Source: Bacteroidota bacterium (GTDB taxonomy: Bacteria; Bacteroidota; Bacteroidia; Chitinophagales; Chitinophagaceae). From it: a DNA stretch of 56,671 nt. Positions 8,007-15,726 of this stretch are shown piece after piece (the first letter of the stretch is position 1; each line of letters starts with the position of its first letter). The DNA lies in NCBI GenBank assembly GCA_026391455.1, contig JAPLEH010000007.1, forward strand, positions 1-56,671, given 5' to 3'. Both the position numbers and the translations under genes were made by a program. The notes below the pieces were generated by a model that ran no database searches, had not been told where the DNA came from, and was given only the letters and a program-made list of their open reading frames with translations.

Positions 8007-8939
8007 TTATTTTTTCCGAACGGTCATGGTCAGTTTTTCAAACTCCGCGATATAGGTTTCGTTTTTATCCGGGATTACCCCCTGCATGATCACAATCGTT
8101 TCACCGATCATTACCAGATGCTGGTATAATATACCAGGTTTGCCATTGATGGTGCCGCGTACCACCCGTTTATAAGAAGGCAGGCCATTTACAGGTGTTT
8201 CCACCACACTGCCCGCAGTGCCGCCAGTTACCACATCCGCCATATCCGCAGCCATAGATGCCATAGAAGTCCCTTCAGCAGGGCCCGAAATCACCATCAG
8301 GTAAGGCTCATTTTCATACGCTTTTTTATCCACCCCGTTGATGGAATACATATAGATGGACGCGGCCAGTTTGGCAAACTTGAATACTGATGCAGATTGA
8401 TTGAGATGAAAGGGTGCAGCGGCAAACGGATCAATGGTGAATGCTTTATCATAATACAGGGATTGCATTGCTTCCGTTACCTGTTTTTTCAATTCTTTGT
8501 CAGCTGCGGGGTACATGCCGATCACGGAGGCGGAGAACGAGGTATCGCCAAACACCATATTGATCATATTCGTTTGTGCGTCCTTTTCAATACAAGCCAT
8601 TTTAGCCGGAAAATTATTGAGGGTAAATTCTTTATACTCGATCACTTTCAACCCTTTCTCTTCAAATCGCTTTTTTGTAAATGTAGCGGCATTGGTATAA
8701 AAATTACCTCCCACGAGATCCATTACCTGCACCATGGAGGAATTCCCTTTTTCAATAGCCGGCATGGAGGAAGAAAGGGAAAATCCGGCCGGTTTGAGCA
8801 GGAAGGCCCGGGTGCCGGGAATGTTCACATACTGAGCGGACCTGGTGGTGTTCAGTTTATCCGGCCATTGCTGGGCAGTGGTATGCGAACAGGAAATAAG
8901 GGCTGTACTTAAAAGCAATAGGGTCAGGTATTTTGCCAT
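8007..8939 (-). CDS. Predicted lipoprotein, unknown
   Basis: 310 residues. MAKYLTLLLLSTALISC is a lipoprotein signal with Cys17. The mature part is an alpha/beta domain with the repeated theme of a hydrophobic strand followed by a helix, and ends in AEFEKLTMTVRKK. Its layout (GFSLSSSMPAIEKGNSSMVQV early, then a predicted two-lobed body) is like uncharacterised PsbP-like/Mog1-like stress proteins, but I cannot claim that family. It heads the 8939-6767 gene run. Confidence 0.6.
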   Translation of the reverse strand: MAKYLTLLLLSTALISCSHTTAQQWPDKLNTTRSAQYVNIPGTRAFLLKPAGFSLSSSMPAIEKGNSSMVQVMDLVGGNFYTNAATFTKKRFEEKGLKVIEYKEFTLNNFPAKMACIEKDAQTNMINMVFGDTSFSASVIGMYPAADKELKKQVTEAMQSLYYDKAFTIDPFAAAPFHLNQSASVFKFAKLAASIYMYSINGVDKKAYENEPYLMVISGPAEGTSMASMAADMADVVTGGTAGSVVETPVNGLPSYKRVVRGTINGKPGILYQHLVMIGETIVIMQGVIPDKNETYIAEFEKLTMTVRKK

Positions 8940-9034
8940 GGCTAATGTTTAGAATATGAAATTAAAAATTAATTTTCAGAAAACAGGGTGCTTCAAAATA
9001 TGTAACAGACTAACCCGATTCGCACAAAAAGCCC

Positions 9035-9442
9035 CTATTCACCATCACCAAAGATCTTCCTTTCTACACGATGAAATCCGTGCCAACTGCACCCTCCGTC
9101 TGATTTCTTTACTGTTTTGCCATCTATCCGCAGAATATAATCTTCTACAGTGGTGCAGCCATCCCGTTCCTTCAAATTACGGAGCTCGTTGGTAACATTT
9201 TGAAAATCCTTTAATTGCTCCGGGGTTAGTTTCGTTTCCCGTGTATAATTCCCGTTTTTTACCAGCTTCGCAAAAGTTACACCCTGCTCTTCATACACTG
9301 TAAGCTGGTTCATTTCACTTGCAAAGCAACCGGAAAGAGTATGATCCAGCCGGGCCACTATCCGTTTATCAGGATGGCCGCAGGCTGTCAGCATGGCAAA
9401 CAGCAGATATAAAATCATTCTTTTGAGTATTTTGATATTCAT
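9035..9442 (-). CDS. Small predicted lipoprotein, unknown
   Basis: 135 residues with a lipobox (LLFAMLTAC, Cys21). The mature domain carries GCFASE, DGCTTVEDYILRIDGK and GGCSWHGFHRVER, so three cysteines remain after the lipidated one. No family recognised. It shares orientation with its neighbours but is about 100 bases from the next gene. Confidence 0.55.
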   Translation of the reverse strand: MNIKILKRMILYLLFAMLTACGHPDKRIVARLDHTLSGCFASEMNQLTVYEEQGVTFAKLVKNGNYTRETKLTPEQLKDFQNVTNELRNLKERDGCTTVEDYILRIDGKTVKKSDGGCSWHGFHRVERKIFGDGE

Positions 9443-9495
9443 CTGACTTAATATTACAATCCGGGTTTAGTGGAGAAAGTTAAAGAGTTATTTAG

Positions 9496-9768
9496 TTAGT
9501 TTATCGATTCCGTTTCCAGATGGCACAGCAAAAATATTTTCAGATTTGTATATTTACAACCTGTCCTAAAAAGGGGGAGGTTACAATTTTGCCTGGCATT
9601 TACTTTAACACTATCCATAATTTCTGCCTTTACCGTACCATCAGGCAACAAGATTTTCAGGTCCGTTTGAATATTCCCGGTCAGAGGCTTTGGGGGTGCG
9701 GTGGTTTTTACATTGTGGCAACTGATACACCAAAAGAAAAGTATAAGATAGAAAAGTACTGGCTTCAT
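9496..9768 (-). CDS. Very small predicted lipoprotein, unknown
   Basis: 90 residues. MKPVLFYLILFFWCISC is a convincing lipoprotein signal (Cys17), and the next 45 residues look ordinary. The tail after about residue 60 (QNCNLPLFRTGCKYTNLKIF) is Cys-rich and less typical, so the 3' end might be frameshifted or decayed. It is the last recognisable gene before AT-rich sequence. Confidence 0.45.
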   Translation of the reverse strand: MKPVLFYLILFFWCISCHNVKTTAPPKPLTGNIQTDLKILLPDGTVKAEIMDSVKVNARQNCNLPLFRTGCKYTNLKIFLLCHLETESIN

Positions 9769-9995
9769 GATTGGCTGGCTTTACTTTTGAAAAGATGATT
9801 GTAAAAGTTTGCCAGAAGACTTTGGGAAAAACTGGCTATTCTTTCAATAAAGTTAATACGAAATTTTCAGACTCGTAAACCTGTTTTATTGCCGCTGTAA
9901 TTTCTTCAAATAATATTGCGAAGGCAAAAAAATAAGCATGTTCGAATGAAAGCTAAACAAAGCAGATTGCACTTAAAATAACGCACTTTTAATAA

Positions 9996-10850
9996 TCATA
10001 GAACTAAGTTCCTTCTTAATAATTCTATTATCCTATCGCGCAAATTTCCTGTCGCATAAGTAAATTTACCAGTATGGTGACCAAAATAATAAGACAAATC
10101 CGCTGTATAAATTTTTGATTGAAATTTATCTGTGTAAGAACCCTTCAAATAAATACAAAACCCTTTAGTAGAATTTAAATTGATATCGCCCAAGTCAATT
10201 TCATTTGTAATTATATTTTCTTCAGTAATCTCCCGACCGTTTGTTGGAAATTGCCATGATTTTAAAAAATATAATTCGTTCAAAGTATCAACAAGAATAA
10301 AAGAAGTACTCATGTTAATAATCTTTGCCCATGCTCCCATACTAGTGTAAGAAATAAATAAAATCTTTTTCTTATCTCTTATTTCCAATCTAGGACCAGG
10401 AGGCAATAATTCAATGGTAGGCCTTTTGTCGACAGGTATTATTATAGTCCTATTACTTGAATCTCGTAGTTTATGGATTTCTTTTTTAAATGTATCAAGT
10501 TGCATATTCTGCTTACCAAATGCAATTGAAATATCCTCATAAAGTTTAAATCGGTTTGAATCTACGGCAAGCTTAACTCTTGATTCAAAAATAGAATCTC
10601 TTACCCGATTGTTGATTTCAACTTCTTTGTCTCTAATTTTATTTATGACTTGGGAATTATATTCTTGGAAAACCAATAATGTTGCCATAATAAAAAGTAC
10701 ACATAAGACAATCCGACCTCTCTTTGTAAATTTTTTCCAAAAAGATGAACGTCTATTATCTGTTAAACTACCTTTCGTGGTTAAAAATGTCAAATAGATA
10801 GTAGATAAGCCTATTAATACAACAAATAAAATATTGGGTAGTGGGAACAT
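9996..10850 (-). CDS. Membrane protein with two N-terminal helices, unknown
   Basis: 284 residues from the ATG at 10850. Two membrane segments (about 3-23 and 47-62) are followed by a coiled-coil-prone stretch (EVEINNRVRDSIFESRVKLA) and a C-terminal beta-rich domain. The gene is clearly more AT-rich than those beyond 12000 and sits at the edge of an AT-rich intergenic block, which may mean acquisition from elsewhere. No known motif; function unknown. Confidence 0.6.
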   Translation of the reverse strand: MFPLPNILFVVLIGLSTIYLTFLTTKGSLTDNRRSSFWKKFTKRGRIVLCVLFIMATLLVFQEYNSQVINKIRDKEVEINNRVRDSIFESRVKLAVDSNRFKLYEDISIAFGKQNMQLDTFKKEIHKLRDSSNRTIIIPVDKRPTIELLPPGPRLEIRDKKKILFISYTSMGAWAKIINMSTSFILVDTLNELYFLKSWQFPTNGREITEENIITNEIDLGDINLNSTKGFCIYLKGSYTDKFQSKIYTADLSYYFGHHTGKFTYATGNLRDRIIELLRRNLVL

Positions 10851-11341
10851 AACAGAATTCAATAAAATATTTTAATAATCATTACTTAAAGTTACTGAAA
10901 AAGAACTTGTTTTAGTAGGATAACCAAATCGACTTTTAATTCCTATTAAAAAATCGCGGCCATTTTGCCCTTCATAAAGGACAAAAGAAAAATAATTTTT
11001 ATTAAACAATTCTATTAACCAAATGCGGAGTATAAACAAAATCCCATCGATAACTTAAAAATATTATTACAACTTATCGATACTGGCAAATATCCAAGAT
11101 TTTTTTTCATTATTTAAAGCGCTTTTACAAGCATACGCGTTAGTAAATTCATTATTCATGCCTTTTTCTTACACACTTTATTTTATTTAAAAATCTCAAA
11201 ACCCTTGATGTTTTATTAAATCAATCCTAAATCAAAACTGTAATCTGATCACTACAAGTCCAAAACAAATTCTTAAAAACACCCTACGTAGTTTTTGCAT
11301 TTCTATCATTCTATTCCTTACTTTTATCCTGCTTTTCTAAA
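10851..11341. other. AT-rich intergenic stretch without a recognisable gene
   Basis: About 490 bases, strongly AT-rich, with stop codons scattered through all frames and no RNA gene that I can recognise. Confidence 0.6.
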
Positions 11342-11500
11342 CACCGAAGACGGGTAACACCCGCCATAAAAATGTTGCGGGCTTTTTTGTGCCTGCAACA
11401 TTTTACAGATAATACGGTTCTGCACCCCCGTGCAAGCTTGTAATGGGCTTGCTGTCTTCGGTGACGAAAAGCAACGGGACAGGCAGAACCGTATTTTTTT
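11342..11500 (+). ncRNA. Possible pseudoknotted RNA or leader ending in an intrinsic terminator
   Basis: Four nested or crossing inverted repeats. A: CACCGAAGAC (11342-11351) with GTCTTCGGTG (11454-11463). B: 14-base arms at 11369-11382 and 11391-11404, with one G-T pair. C: AATACGGTTCTGC (11411-11423) with GCAGAACCGTATT (11483-11495), perfect. D: GCAAGC/GCTTGC (11432-11452). Helices A and C interleave, so they form a pseudoknot if both exist. C is followed directly by seven T, as in a terminator. A small hairpin CGGGT/ACCCG lies next to A. The element ends 24 bases before a 66-codon ORF, so it could be a stand-alone small RNA or an attenuator-like leader. No known RNA family is recognised. 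Confidence 0.5.
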
Positions 11501-11524
11501 CTGCCAACTTAAATACCTTACACT

Positions 11525-11725
11525 ATGGCTACCCCCAACCCACAACGGGTGTATGAAGCACTCCTCAATGGAAACAAAGACCTCTTCCTGCTCGACAACC
11601 TCATTTCCACCGGCAAAGCCGTGTTTTGCTTTCTCCGCGCAGCCGACTTGGACGATGAAATGAAGTACGCTTTCTTCGAACTGGAAAAACGGTTTCACTT
11701 CTATGCATCGCTGCTGGAAGAGTAA
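11525..11725 (+). CDS. Small helical protein, unknown
   Basis: 66 residues, no signal peptide, predicted mostly helical (VYEALLNGNKDLFLLDNLIS, then MKYAFFELEKRFHFYASLLEE). The frame is more GC-rich than its flanks, has an ATG start, and lies between the structured element ending at 11500 and a terminator hairpin at 11773, which argues for a real expressed gene. Family not recognised; a possible single-gene unit controlled by the upstream RNA. Confidence 0.55.
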   Translation: MATPNPQRVYEALLNGNKDLFLLDNLISTGKAVFCFLRAADLDDEMKYAFFELEKRFHFYASLLEE

Positions 11726-11772
11726 CAACCTTACGCAACAATTCAACTAACCATATTTTATACTTCCGCCTT

Positions 11773-11810
11773 AGCTATGCGAAACTTCCGTTTTGCATAG
11801 CTATTTTATT
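11773..11810 (+). terminator. Intrinsic terminator after the 66-codon ORF
   Basis: 13-bp stem AGCTATGCGAAAC/GTTTTGCATAGCT (one G-T pair) with a 4-base loop, followed by ATTTTATT. Confidence 0.6.
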
Positions 11811-11814
11811 CACA

Positions 11815-11924
11815 GCTATACGAAACTTGTAGTTTCGTAAGCCTATTCTATTGCCTGTGGCAATGTTTACAATCTTTATTGCCAAAGGCAATAGAATAAA
11901 CGTGTTCGGCTGCAAGCCGAACAC
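11815..11924. repeat. Cluster of short inverted repeats
   Basis: Three further hairpins in 110 bases: TACGAAAC/GTTTCGTA (11819-11839); a 12-bp pairing of TATTCTATTGCC (11844-11855) with GGCAATAGAATA (11887-11898), which also contains two local ATTGCC/GGCAAT hairpins; and GTGTTCGGC/GCCGAACAC (11902-11924). The string AGCTATRCGAAACTT occurs at both 11773 and 11815. Confidence 0.7.
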
Positions 11925-12066
11925 AGCGATCTCAAAAGGAAAAAAAGTAACACAATTAAATCGTATTACTTTTTATTATAAATTGTTTTAATAGCCCCAT
12001 TCTTTACCAACAATCCCCCACAAATACAACCGCAGAATCGTAGTTTTGAACCAAAGGAAATCCTAC

Positions 12067-13257
12067 ATGACCACACAAGTAAAATGCCCCAATTGCGGCA
12101 CCCAGTTCGAACCCAACGATGCCATTCGCGAAGAAGTGGAAAAAGAACTGCGCACCAAGGCCGCCGACTGGCAACGGAAAAAGAACGAAGAATTTGCCCA
12201 AAAACTGGAAGATGAAAAGAAACGCATCCAGCAATCCCTCGAAGAGAATATCCGCAAGAATATAGCCGGCGACTTTGAAAACAAACTCCGCCTGCTCGAA
12301 CAAAACAATAAAGACAACGAAGAAAAACTGAAAGAGTCCCGGCAAAAAGAACTCACCTTTTTAAAGAAAGAACAGGAACTGCTCAATAAAGAAAAAGAAA
12401 TAGAAATTCAGTTGCAAAAAATGCTGCTCGAAGAACGCAGCAAACTCACCGACGTGATCCGTAAGGAAGAAGCAGACCGCAACTCCCTGAAGGAAACAGA
12501 ATTTCTGCTGAAACTGAAAGAAAAAGAAGAGCAACTGGAAGCCCAGCGCAAACTCACCGAAGAAATGAAACGCCGCTTCGAACAGGGCTCCATGCAAAGC
12601 CAGGGCGAAGCACAGGAACTGGCCCTCGAAGAAATGCTGCGCTCCGCCTTCCCCTTCGACCTCATTGCCGAAGTGGGCAAAGGCGTACGCGGGGCCGATT
12701 GCATACAAACCGTGCGAAACGGCTTTGGGCAGGAATGCGGCAAGATCATTTTCGAAAGCAAACGAACCAAAGATTTTTCCAACGACTGGATCGAAAAACT
12801 AAAAGCCGATATGCGCAGCCAGGGCGCCGATGTAGCCGTAATCGTAACGCAGGCCCTCCCCAAAGACATGAACAGCTTTGGCGAAAAAGATGGCGTATGG
12901 ATCTGCTCCTTCGCCGAAGCCCGCGCCGTAGTGGCCATGCTCCGCGATGCGGTGATCAAGATCGCCACTGCTGCCAAAAGCCAGGAAAACCGTGGCGATA
13001 AAATGCACCTGCTCTACGATTACCTCACCAGCCGCGAATTTGCCGAACAATGGAAAGCCATCCGCGAAGGATTCATGAGCATGAAACTCTCCATTCAACG
13101 CGAACGCGATGCCATGGAAAAACTCTGGAAAGCACGCGAAAAACAACTGGAAAAAGTATTGCTCAACGCCGCCCATATCCGCGGCTCCATCGAAGGCATT
13201 TCGGGTACAGATGTGGATTTGAATTTACTCGAAGAAGGAGATATAGATAATAGTTAA
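12067..13257 (+). CDS. DUF2130 family protein (nuclease-like fold)
   Basis: 396 residues from the ATG at 12067, which has AAAGGA upstream; a TTG at 12046 in the same frame is less likely. An N-terminal CPNCGTQF zinc-knuckle-like motif is followed by a long charged coiled coil (about 20-185) and a C-terminal globular domain. That domain shows GADCIQTV and IIFESKRTKDFSNDWIEKL, a D...ExK arrangement typical of the PD-(D/E)xK nuclease superfamily, to which DUF2130 is thought to belong. Biological role unknown. Heptamer repeats overlap its stop codon. Confidence 0.88.
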   Translation: MTTQVKCPNCGTQFEPNDAIREEVEKELRTKAADWQRKKNEEFAQKLEDEKKRIQQSLEENIRKNIAGDFENKLRLLEQNNKDNEEKLKESRQKELTFLKKEQELLNKEKEIEIQLQKMLLEERSKLTDVIRKEEADRNSLKETEFLLKLKEKEEQLEAQRKLTEEMKRRFEQGSMQSQGEAQELALEEMLRSAFPFDLIAEVGKGVRGADCIQTVRNGFGQECGKIIFESKRTKDFSNDWIEKLKADMRSQGADVAVIVTQALPKDMNSFGEKDGVWICSFAEARAVVAMLRDAVIKIATAAKSQENRGDKMHLLYDYLTSREFAEQWKAIREGFMSMKLSIQRERDAMEKLWKAREKQLEKVLLNAAHIRGSIEGISGTDVDLNLLEEGDIDNS

Positions 13258-13279
13258 AAGTTAACAGATAAAAGTACGG
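13245..13279 (+). repeat. Degenerate 7-bp repeat (unit AGWTAAW) across the DUF2130 stop
   Basis: Five 7-base units: AGATAAT, AGTTAAA, AGTTAAC, AGATAAA, AGTACGG. The stop codon TAA (13255-13257) lies in the second unit. Confidence 0.75.
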
Positions 13280-13324
13280 GCTGTTAAAACCGGGCAACTC
13301 TATTTAGGGATGTACACTTATTTA

Positions 13325-13387
13325 CAACCTACAACTTACAACCTACAACTTAAAACTTACAACCTACAACTTACTACTTTCAACTCA
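13325..13387 (+). repeat. Degenerate 7-bp repeat (unit CAACYTA)
   Basis: Nine 7-base units alternating CAACCTA and CAACTTA, drifting at the right end, which overlaps the stop codon of the minus-strand phosphopantetheinyl transferase gene (13380-13382). It fills most of the gap between convergent genes. Confidence 0.9.
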
Positions 13388-13979
13388 CCACCCAAGCCAG
13401 CACCACCTCATCAAACGCATGCGGATGCAGAATAAGCTGATCGCCGGTTTTGGTAAAATGACATTGAATGGTTTCCTCCTTCGCATCGCCGGGGGATAAT
13501 TGTATTTCTTTTTTAAAGTCCACGCCACCATTGCCATACCATTTAAACACGGCTTCTTTGCAACTCCAGAGTGTAGTGGCCATTTGCAGATCGCCCTCCT
13601 CTCCCGCCTGATCAAACAATTGCTGCTCGCGATCTGATAAAAACTTGTTGCGCAGCGCCAGCACTTTGGGGTGAGGTATCTCCACATCGATGCCCACGCG
13701 GTAGCGGCTGCTCACAATGGCTGCCGCATAATCCCCGCAATGCGAAATAGAGAAATGATATTTCTCATTGAGCAGGTAGGGCTTGCGGGTGTCGGCCACC
13801 TTTATCTGCTCATACGGAAAATCGGGATAGAGATACTGCAATAAGAAACGCCCCGCCAGGTGTTGCACCCGTTTGTGAGGATGCGTTACATCCCGGTGCT
13901 GCGGCACATTGCCCTTAAAATAGTCTTCCGGCTCTTCGATCTTCCACACCCCGAGGCGGGTGGTGTCATTGATGGGCAT
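13380..13979 (-). CDS. 4'-phosphopantetheinyl transferase (Sfp type)
   Basis: Transfers the phosphopantetheine arm of CoA to a serine of carrier proteins, activating fatty-acid or natural-product synthases. 199 residues from the ATG at 13979, with a GTG six codons earlier as alternative. Diagnostic motifs are HFSISHCGDY (His80), GIDVEIPHP (Asp98 and Glu100, Mg binding) and WSCKEAVFKWYG (Lys141, Glu142). Length fits a compact Sfp-family enzyme. No carrier protein or synthase gene is near, so its target is not shown. It is convergent with the DUF2130 gene. Confidence 0.92.
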   Translation of the reverse strand: MPINDTTRLGVWKIEEPEDYFKGNVPQHRDVTHPHKRVQHLAGRFLLQYLYPDFPYEQIKVADTRKPYLLNEKYHFSISHCGDYAAAIVSSRYRVGIDVEIPHPKVLALRNKFLSDREQQLFDQAGEEGDLQMATTLWSCKEAVFKWYGNGGVDFKKEIQLSPGDAKEETIQCHFTKTGDQLILHPHAFDEVVLAWVVS

Positions 13980-14004
13980 TTGAAAAAAAACAGGCACTGG
14001 GGAA

Positions 14005-14032
14005 TTAAAAATTTAAAATTAAAAATTAAAAA
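14005..14032 (+). repeat. Degenerate 7-bp repeat (unit TTAAAAA)
   Basis: Four units TTAAAAA, TTTAAAA, TTAAAAA, TTAAAAA, 26 bases upstream of the transferase start. Confidence 0.7.
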
Positions 14033-14040
14033 TCAGGACC

Positions 14041-14075
14041 CTATAGTTCATAGGTTCGATTCCTATTCAGTGAAT
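14041..14075 (+). other. tRNA T-arm-like fragment
   Basis: ATAGG-TTCGATT-CCTAT (14050-14066) is a perfect T-arm with consensus loop, but no D-arm, anticodon arm or pairing acceptor is present around it. It may be a decayed tRNA 3' end or a chance match. Confidence 0.3.
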
Positions 14076-14194
14076 TTCTAACTGGAATAAATACGGCTGT
14101 AATTTATACCATTCAGCCCAAAGAAAGCGAGCCTTCCCCACCCGATCACTAACGCGTCACCTTGTATAGCCTAAAACCTATTTCAGGACAAGAC

Positions 14195-14222
14195 ACTTAT
14201 AACTTAAAACTTATCACCTTAT
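14195..14222 (+). repeat. Degenerate 7-bp repeat (unit ACTTAWA)
   Basis: Four units ACTTATA, ACTTAAA, ACTTATC, ACCTTAT in the roughly 370-base gap between the transferase and dcd. Nothing else in that gap is recognisable beyond the other repeats, the T-arm fragment and the dcd promoter region. Confidence 0.65.
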
Positions 14223-14299
14223 ACGTAAACCCTCCCGAATTGTTGAAAAAATGGGGGCAGCGGAACGGCCCGGGATCATCAATACCCCGATTTTTGATT

Positions 14300-14307
14300 T
14301 ATACTTG
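14300..14307 (+). promoter_or_regulatory. Possible -7 element (TATACTTG) for dcd
   Basis: One mismatch to TAnnTTTG, 48 bases before the dcd ATG. No clear -33 element at the usual distance. Confidence 0.4.
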
Positions 14308-14355
14308 CACACAAATTGACAGGGCCGAAACCCCCTTGTTTTAAACCCCTTTCAC

Positions 14356-14892
14356 ATGATCCTTTCCGATACACGTATACTGGAAGAAATAGAAAAAGGT
14401 ACTATCAAAATTGTACCGTACAGCCGGGAATGCCTGGGCAGCAATTCGTATGATGTACACCTGGGCAAAACGCTCGCCACCTACAAAGAGCATATGATCG
14501 ATGCCAAAAAGCACAACCAGATCGAATATTTCGAAATACCCGACGATGGCATTGTACTCTACCCGCATATCTTCTATCTCGGCGTTACCGAAGAATACAC
14601 GGAGACCCATGCCCATGTACCCTTTCTCGAAGGAAAATCATCCACCGGCCGCCTCGGTATCGATATCCACGCCACCGCCGGCAAAGGTGATGTGGGCTTC
14701 TGCGGCAACTGGACCCTCGAGATTTCTGTAAAACAACCCGTAAAAGTATATAAAGGAATGCCCATCGGCCAACTGATCTACTTCCCCGTAGAAGGCCCGA
14801 TTGAAATTGCCTACAACCAAAAAAAGAATTCCAAATACAGCAACCAACCCGATAAGCCAGTGGAGAGTATGATGTGGAAGAACAAATTTTAA
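14356..14892 (+). CDS. dcd: dCTP deaminase
   Basis: Deaminates dCTP to dUTP (or directly to dUMP in bifunctional forms), feeding dTMP synthesis. 178 residues, the usual length. The N-terminal MILSDTRILEEI, the substrate-binding loop GKSSTGRLGID (Ser95, Ser96, Arg99) and the catalytic Glu122 in WTLEISV match the trimeric Dcd/dUTPase fold. The C-terminal tail (YSNQPDKPVES) is the part that closes over the active site. It stands alone, preceded by repeat-rich spacer and followed at once by octamer repeats. Confidence 0.95.
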   Translation: MILSDTRILEEIEKGTIKIVPYSRECLGSNSYDVHLGKTLATYKEHMIDAKKHNQIEYFEIPDDGIVLYPHIFYLGVTEEYTETHAHVPFLEGKSSTGRLGIDIHATAGKGDVGFCGNWTLEISVKQPVKVYKGMPIGQLIYFPVEGPIEIAYNQKKNSKYSNQPDKPVESMMWKNKF

Positions 14893-14924
14893 TTAGCTAA
14901 TATGCTAATTTGCTGATGTGCTAA
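14893..14924 (+). repeat. Degenerate 8-bp repeat (unit TWTGCTAA) directly after the dcd stop
   Basis: Units TTAGCTAA, TATGCTAA, TTTGCTGA, TGTGCTAA begin on the base after the TAA stop (14890-14892). Confidence 0.8.
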
Positions 14925-15060
14925 TTGAACAGCCATTTTTTCCAACATGAAAGTGGTTTTTATATTCTGATATTCGTTTGTTTTAGAAATCAGCAAATTT
15001 AGAATTTATACAATTTTGATTTTAAGTGTTGATAATCTGTATTTCACTAGCAAATTAGCA

Positions 15061-15234
15061 CCCGGGTGTTCTGTATTTCACTAGCAGAATAGCACATTAG
15101 CTAATTATCAAATTAGCACCCGGCTGTTCTGTATTTCATTATCAGATTAGCACATTAGCTAATTATCAAATTAGCACCCGGCTGTTCTGTATTCCATTAG
15201 CAGATTAGCAAATTAGCTAATTAGCTAATTAATT
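15061..15234. repeat. Three tandem copies of a 58-bp repeat
   Basis: Units at 15061-15118, 15119-15176 and 15177-15234 start CCCGG(G/C)TGTTCTGTAT and continue into octamers such as ATTAGCAC and ATTAGCTA; the first two differ at a few bases and the third drifts at its end. A partial copy precedes at 15031-15060. The last unit overlaps the TspO stop codon. There are no unique spacers, so this is a minisatellite and not a CRISPR array. Confidence 0.9.
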
Positions 15235-15695
15235 TTCCAGATTGTATAATTAAGTATCGCCGCAAAGCTCACCCAACTGATATAAGGTACGAGCAGCCAG
15301 GCAGCCGTTTTATTTACCTGCGCGAAAGCGAAAATGGTGAGGATGATAAAAATCCAGAGGGCCAGCATCTCGGCCAAAGCCCAACCCGGTTGGTGAAGCC
15401 GGAAGAAAATGAAGGACCAGAAAAAATTCAGCGCCAATTGCACGGCAAACAATACAAAGGCGATCTTCTTTAATTCTATACTGGTATCTGCTTTCCATAC
15501 CAGGAAGAGCGCAATACCCATCATGAAATAAAGGGTGGTCCACACGGGGCCAAATATCCAGTTAGGCGGATTCCAGGATGGTTTATTGATGGTGGCATAC
15601 CAACTCTCTACACCGGATACAGTAAAGAATCCACTGGCGGCTCCGATCACCACGGGAATAGCAACGGCAATGATGAACTTGATAGTATTCGTCAT
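15225..15695 (-). CDS. tspO: TspO/MBR family tryptophan-rich membrane protein
   Basis: 156 residues with five membrane helices, the fold of the TspO/peripheral benzodiazepine receptor family, which binds porphyrins and takes part in stress or light signalling. The conserved loop KPSWNPPNWIFGPVWTTLY and the Trp-rich helices (ALNFFWSFIFF, VPYISWVSFAAILNY) are diagnostic. Membrane-embedded. Its stop overlaps the 58-bp minisatellite. The DUF3810 gene upstream is 31 bases away in the same direction, so they may be co-transcribed. Confidence 0.93.
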   Translation of the reverse strand: MTNTIKFIIAVAIPVVIGAASGFFTVSGVESWYATINKPSWNPPNWIFGPVWTTLYFMMGIALFLVWKADTSIELKKIAFVLFAVQLALNFFWSFIFFRLHQPGWALAEMLALWIFIILTIFAFAQVNKTAAWLLVPYISWVSFAAILNYTIWKIN

Positions 15696-15726
15696 AGGTT
15701 TATAACAAACGAGCGCCCCCTATTGT

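Noticed and set aside
11342-11500. tmRNA, SRP RNA, 6S RNA or RNase P RNA
   Set aside because: No tRNA-like ends or tag frame, no SRP apical loop (GGAAGGAAGC type), no single long rod with central bubble, and no RNase P core sequences.
12063-12977. Several Ser/Phe-rich minus-strand ORFs opposite the DUF2130 gene
   Set aside because: Their composition is what the reverse strand of a Glu/Lys-rich coiled coil produces; the sense frame is a known family.
14162-14344. 60-codon ORF before dcd
   Set aside because: It runs through the heptamer repeat and the dcd promoter region and has no coding character.
15061-15234. Possible CRISPR array
   Set aside because: The 58-bp units are directly adjacent with no unique spacers between them, and no cas genes are present.
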